Source of the DNA: Hofstenia miamia | Lineage: Eukaryota > Xenacoelomorpha > Acoela | NCBI GenBank assembly: GCA_004352715.1 | Contig: SCFE01000003.1 | Coordinates: forward strand, 11,220-75,219 | Reading direction: 5' to 3' | DNA: 64,000 bases | Shown: positions 61,901-64,000 of the stretch, in pieces | Position numbering within the stretch: the first letter of the stretch is position 1 | Layout of the letters: the number at the start of each line of letters is the position of its first letter | Notes under the pieces: model-generated | Told to the model about the DNA's origin: nothing | Databases searched by the model: none | What the model saw: only the letters and a program-made list of their open reading frames with translations | Program-made: the position numbers and the translations under genes

Positions 61901-62661
61901 AAGGCCGGGCGAACACATCCGGAGCTGCACGCAATTGTAACTAAATTAATTTCCACCCAACATCTCAATGATGTATTCGCTTGGCCTTATAATAGGCTGC
62001 TTACCCAGAGATTTTAGTATTAGGAAATTATATGAAATTCTAAGCGGTTAAGGGAACCATAGGTCGCTTGTGAAATGTAACATTTGAACTACGAGGGTGT
62101 AGTAGCATAACTTTGATTGTTTGTCGTTACTTCAGTCTTTAATATAATTGTCAAATTGGTATTTGAATCTCCGAGTGAAATGAAATTGGGACAAAGCTCA
62201 GAATAGATTATCATAAATTTCCTTCGTTTTGGAGTTTGCGGTTGTTTTTGCACTCATCTCCATAAACTGTTTTCTCGTTTATTTCTTAAAATATTAAACT
62301 GTTTACCCAAGTTTCGTGTAACCATTGTATCTTCATAACGGGAGGACGGTGTTTGTGTATAATAATTTTAAATTTGGAATTGCTATAAATTTGTTTGAAT
62401 AGCAAGGAAATCTAATAAATTTGTTTGATTCAAAAAATATGTTTACATTGGTTTTTTGTACCAATTGGCTTACATTTTATTATTCACGAGAGCTTTTTGT
62501 GCACGTTTGCTGCAGACGTATTTCCAAATTGACTAATTAAGTCAGTTCGTTAAGCAACTTATTTTATTAATATTTCTATTTAGACATGGCTATCTGATTG
62601 GTTGCTTGAACATAATCCAAACAAACCCAAGATTGTGGAACCTGAAACCCCTCATTCATAA
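55982..62661 (+). CDS. NME5: NME5-like nucleoside diphosphate kinase homologue, four exons
   Basis: Exons 55982-56122, 59830-60136, 60186-60304 and 62584-62661 join in phase to 214 residues, about the size of vertebrate NME5. All introns are GT-AG; intron 2 is only 49 nt. Residues 10-150 are the NDPK fold: VERTLAIIKPDAV (16-28), KMFFPSLIAFMSSGP (68-82), then NALHGSDSF (128-136) with the phospho-accepting His131. Residues 155-200 (AAKDYLLKNVKPTLLTALTEL, DPITWLSDWLLEHNPNKP) form the Dpy-30-type C-terminal motif that marks NME5. The family sits in radial spokes of motile cilia and flagella, where kinase activity has been doubted; here the active-site His is kept. The start is the ATG at 55982; a short GTAAGT-to-TTTGCAG span just upstream (about 55889-55930) could be a 5' UTR intron. 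Intron 1 carries a Tc1-like relic. Confidence 0.95.
57639..58812 (-). mobile_element. Tc1/mariner-type transposon, dead
   Basis: The 1174-bp element has imperfect terminal repeats (left TACCATGCGACAAAAAATGG; right complement TACCACGCGTTAAAAATGG) and TA on both outer sides (57637-57638, 58813-58814). Size and contents are normal for Tc1-like elements. It sits in intron 1 of the NME5-like gene, on the opposite strand. Confidence 0.8.
57760..58560 (-). pseudogene. Tc1-like transposase, degenerate
   Basis: The N-terminal paired HTH region runs down from 58560 (SNRPRKIFGDNQKSLVAMAI, then NPSAYAKDIKRNLLDHRLVS). Further on, WENVFITDECLF keeps the first catalytic Asp, and IFQLYGARAHTSQ is the second catalytic block with Tyr in place of Asp. 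Several stops and frame changes separate the pieces and the C-terminus is scrambled. The enzyme would have been a DD(D/E) cut-and-paste transposase. Confidence 0.85.
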
Positions 62662-63182
62662 TGTCAACAATTTTGTTTGAATGTTTCAATTTGTCAATAC
62701 TTTTATTTTTGTAATTATTAGTATTAAATATTTGTTCATAAAAACTATTTTAAATGGTCACTACATAACGTATTTGATATAAACTAACAATATAGATATC
62801 AATTTGAATGTTAAGCCAAATCCACATAATGATTTCAATGACATATATCTAATTCGCATGAAAACTAAACTGTTCACCTTTTAAATTTAATGCTTCAAAT
62901 ACTACAACTGATTATTTTAAGTATTTATAGCAGTGATGCCGTGGTGACCCAATTTAAGTAACATCCAACAGTTAAATCAGTGCTTGGAAAGTTTTTTTAA
63001 TAAATACAATATTAACAAATTTTTATCTTTAATAAAAACATTCAAAATAACATTAACTAGCCTATATTTGCTTGTAATTATACACAATACATATGACGCA
63101 ATACAACTATCTAACACATAAATATGTACAATCTACAAACTAGGCTACAATTTACAACGATAAAAATAATAAAAAAACACGG

Positions 63183-63871
63183 TTAGGACACACACATATT
63201 TACAAATAAAAATTCTAAAACTATGATTACATTATTTCGCCACACGTTTAGTCTCTTTGATGTTCCTACTATATATTGTTTGTTTAATAAGTTTTGTTTT
63301 AGTAGCTTTTTAAATTTAGTTAGGGATTCAGCAGTTCTTATATCCATAGGGAGACTGTTCCATTAGAGATTGTTGAAACGGTATACGAGTGCTCCCACAA
63401 TGAATGCTTAGTTTGATGGTTTAATATACATTTATTTGTTCTAACGTTTATGGTGAATTTGTTGTTAACTAGATTTTGCGTGCTTTGGAAGTTGATTTGT
63501 TTGTATAAATTTATCAAGCTTAGGTGTTGCATGTAATACTTAGGAGCTAATATTTTATGATGTTGCAGGTTATATTTGGTTTGTTGACGCTTGCTTTTAA
63601 ACATTACTGCTATTGACCTGTTGAAAACTTTATTTATTCGTTCTTGCTGCGATAGGGATATACCATTCAACAGCATACAAGCATAACTAAATTGACTGGT
63701 TATGAAGGCATTAATTACATCTTTCCTCTGCATTTTCTGGATGATTGGTCGTACTAATCTCAGATAATGAATTCCAGCTGCCATTCTCCTGATCTTGGAA
63801 TTTATAAACTCCTTAAACTGAAGGCCTTCATCCAGCTCCACGCCAAGATACGTAATGCTACTGCTCTGTTT
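63183..63871 (-). pseudogene. Reverse transcriptase C-terminus of an APE-type non-LTR element
   Basis: Starting at the gap edge the frame reads ITYLGVELDEGLQFKEFI, AGIHYLRLV, DVINAFITSQFSYACMLL, the region after the RT palm that is shared with the copy at 36 kb. A one-base shift near 63360 moves the frame to WNSLPMDIRTAESLTKFKKL, the usual C-terminal end, and a stop at 63183. The catalytic part is beyond the window's final gap. AT-rich 3' UTR probably continues to about 63000. Confidence 0.85.
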
Positions 63872-64000
63872 NNNNNNNNNNNNNNNNNNNNNNNNNNNNN
63901 NNNNNNNNNNNNNNNNNNNNNNNNNNNNNNNNNNNNNNNNNNNNNNNNNNNNNNNNNNNNNNNNNNNNNNNNNNNNNNNNNNNNNNNNNNNNNNNNNNNN
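63872..64000. other. Assembly gap at window edge
   Basis: N run to the end of the window; true length not visible. Confidence 0.98.

Noticed and set aside
1-64000. CRISPR array, operon or prokaryotic-type defence system
   Set aside because: No regularly spaced short repeats, no co-directional gene clusters; all features are animal-type genes and transposons.

Overview
The window is AT-rich eukaryotic nuclear DNA from an invertebrate animal. GT-AG introns, a ciliary nucleoside diphosphate kinase homologue (NME5-like), a Patched-type membrane protein, a METTL27-like methyltransferase and a dense mix of animal transposons (piggyBac, Tc1/mariner, pogo-like, hAT-type MITEs, two kinds of non-LTR retrotransposon) support this. 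I cannot name the phylum. Introns are either tiny (45-49 nt) or several kb long. Open frames here are mostly short exons, so many were found by reading splice sites rather than long ORFs.

Layout. 1-3101: no host gene; two 1000-N gaps, with the contig between them an inverted copy of sequence at 23.7-25.2 kb. 4102-6018 (-): degenerate APE-type non-LTR element (gag-like ORF1, endonuclease start of ORF2). 7635-10229 (-): intact intronless Patched/sterol-sensing-domain protein. 10.3-18.4 kb (-): candidate terminal exons, the best being a phase-consistent three-exon block at 13276-18427 that may be the 3' end of the large gene further right. 20.0-25.2 kb: repeats and a visibly scrambled assembly zone. 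25.4 kb: tRNA-like sequence. 26.1-28.5 kb (-): 5'-truncated R2/R4-like retrotransposon. 29602-48398 (-): a large unrecognised gene of at least 13 exons whose phases all agree. Its introns hold a nested opposite-strand METTL27-like gene (40580-41239), a dead RT relic, a 2.6-kb piggyBac and a hAT MITE; one segment carries a 368-bp tandem duplication that makes a chimeric mini-exon. 49.3-51.3 kb: a hAT MITE carrying a nested pogo-like element. 54.8-55.6 kb: RT relic. 55982-62661 (+): four-exon NME5-like gene with a Tc1-like relic in intron 1. 63183-63871 (-): RT C-terminal relic running into a gap.

The host genes do not form a pathway visible from sequence; NME5 indicates motile cilia or flagella. 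I see no CRISPR, operon or unknown defence-type system. The most informative signals are nested transposons with intact target-site duplications, the exon-duplicating tandem repeat, the gene within an intron, and several assembly artefacts that should not be read as biology.
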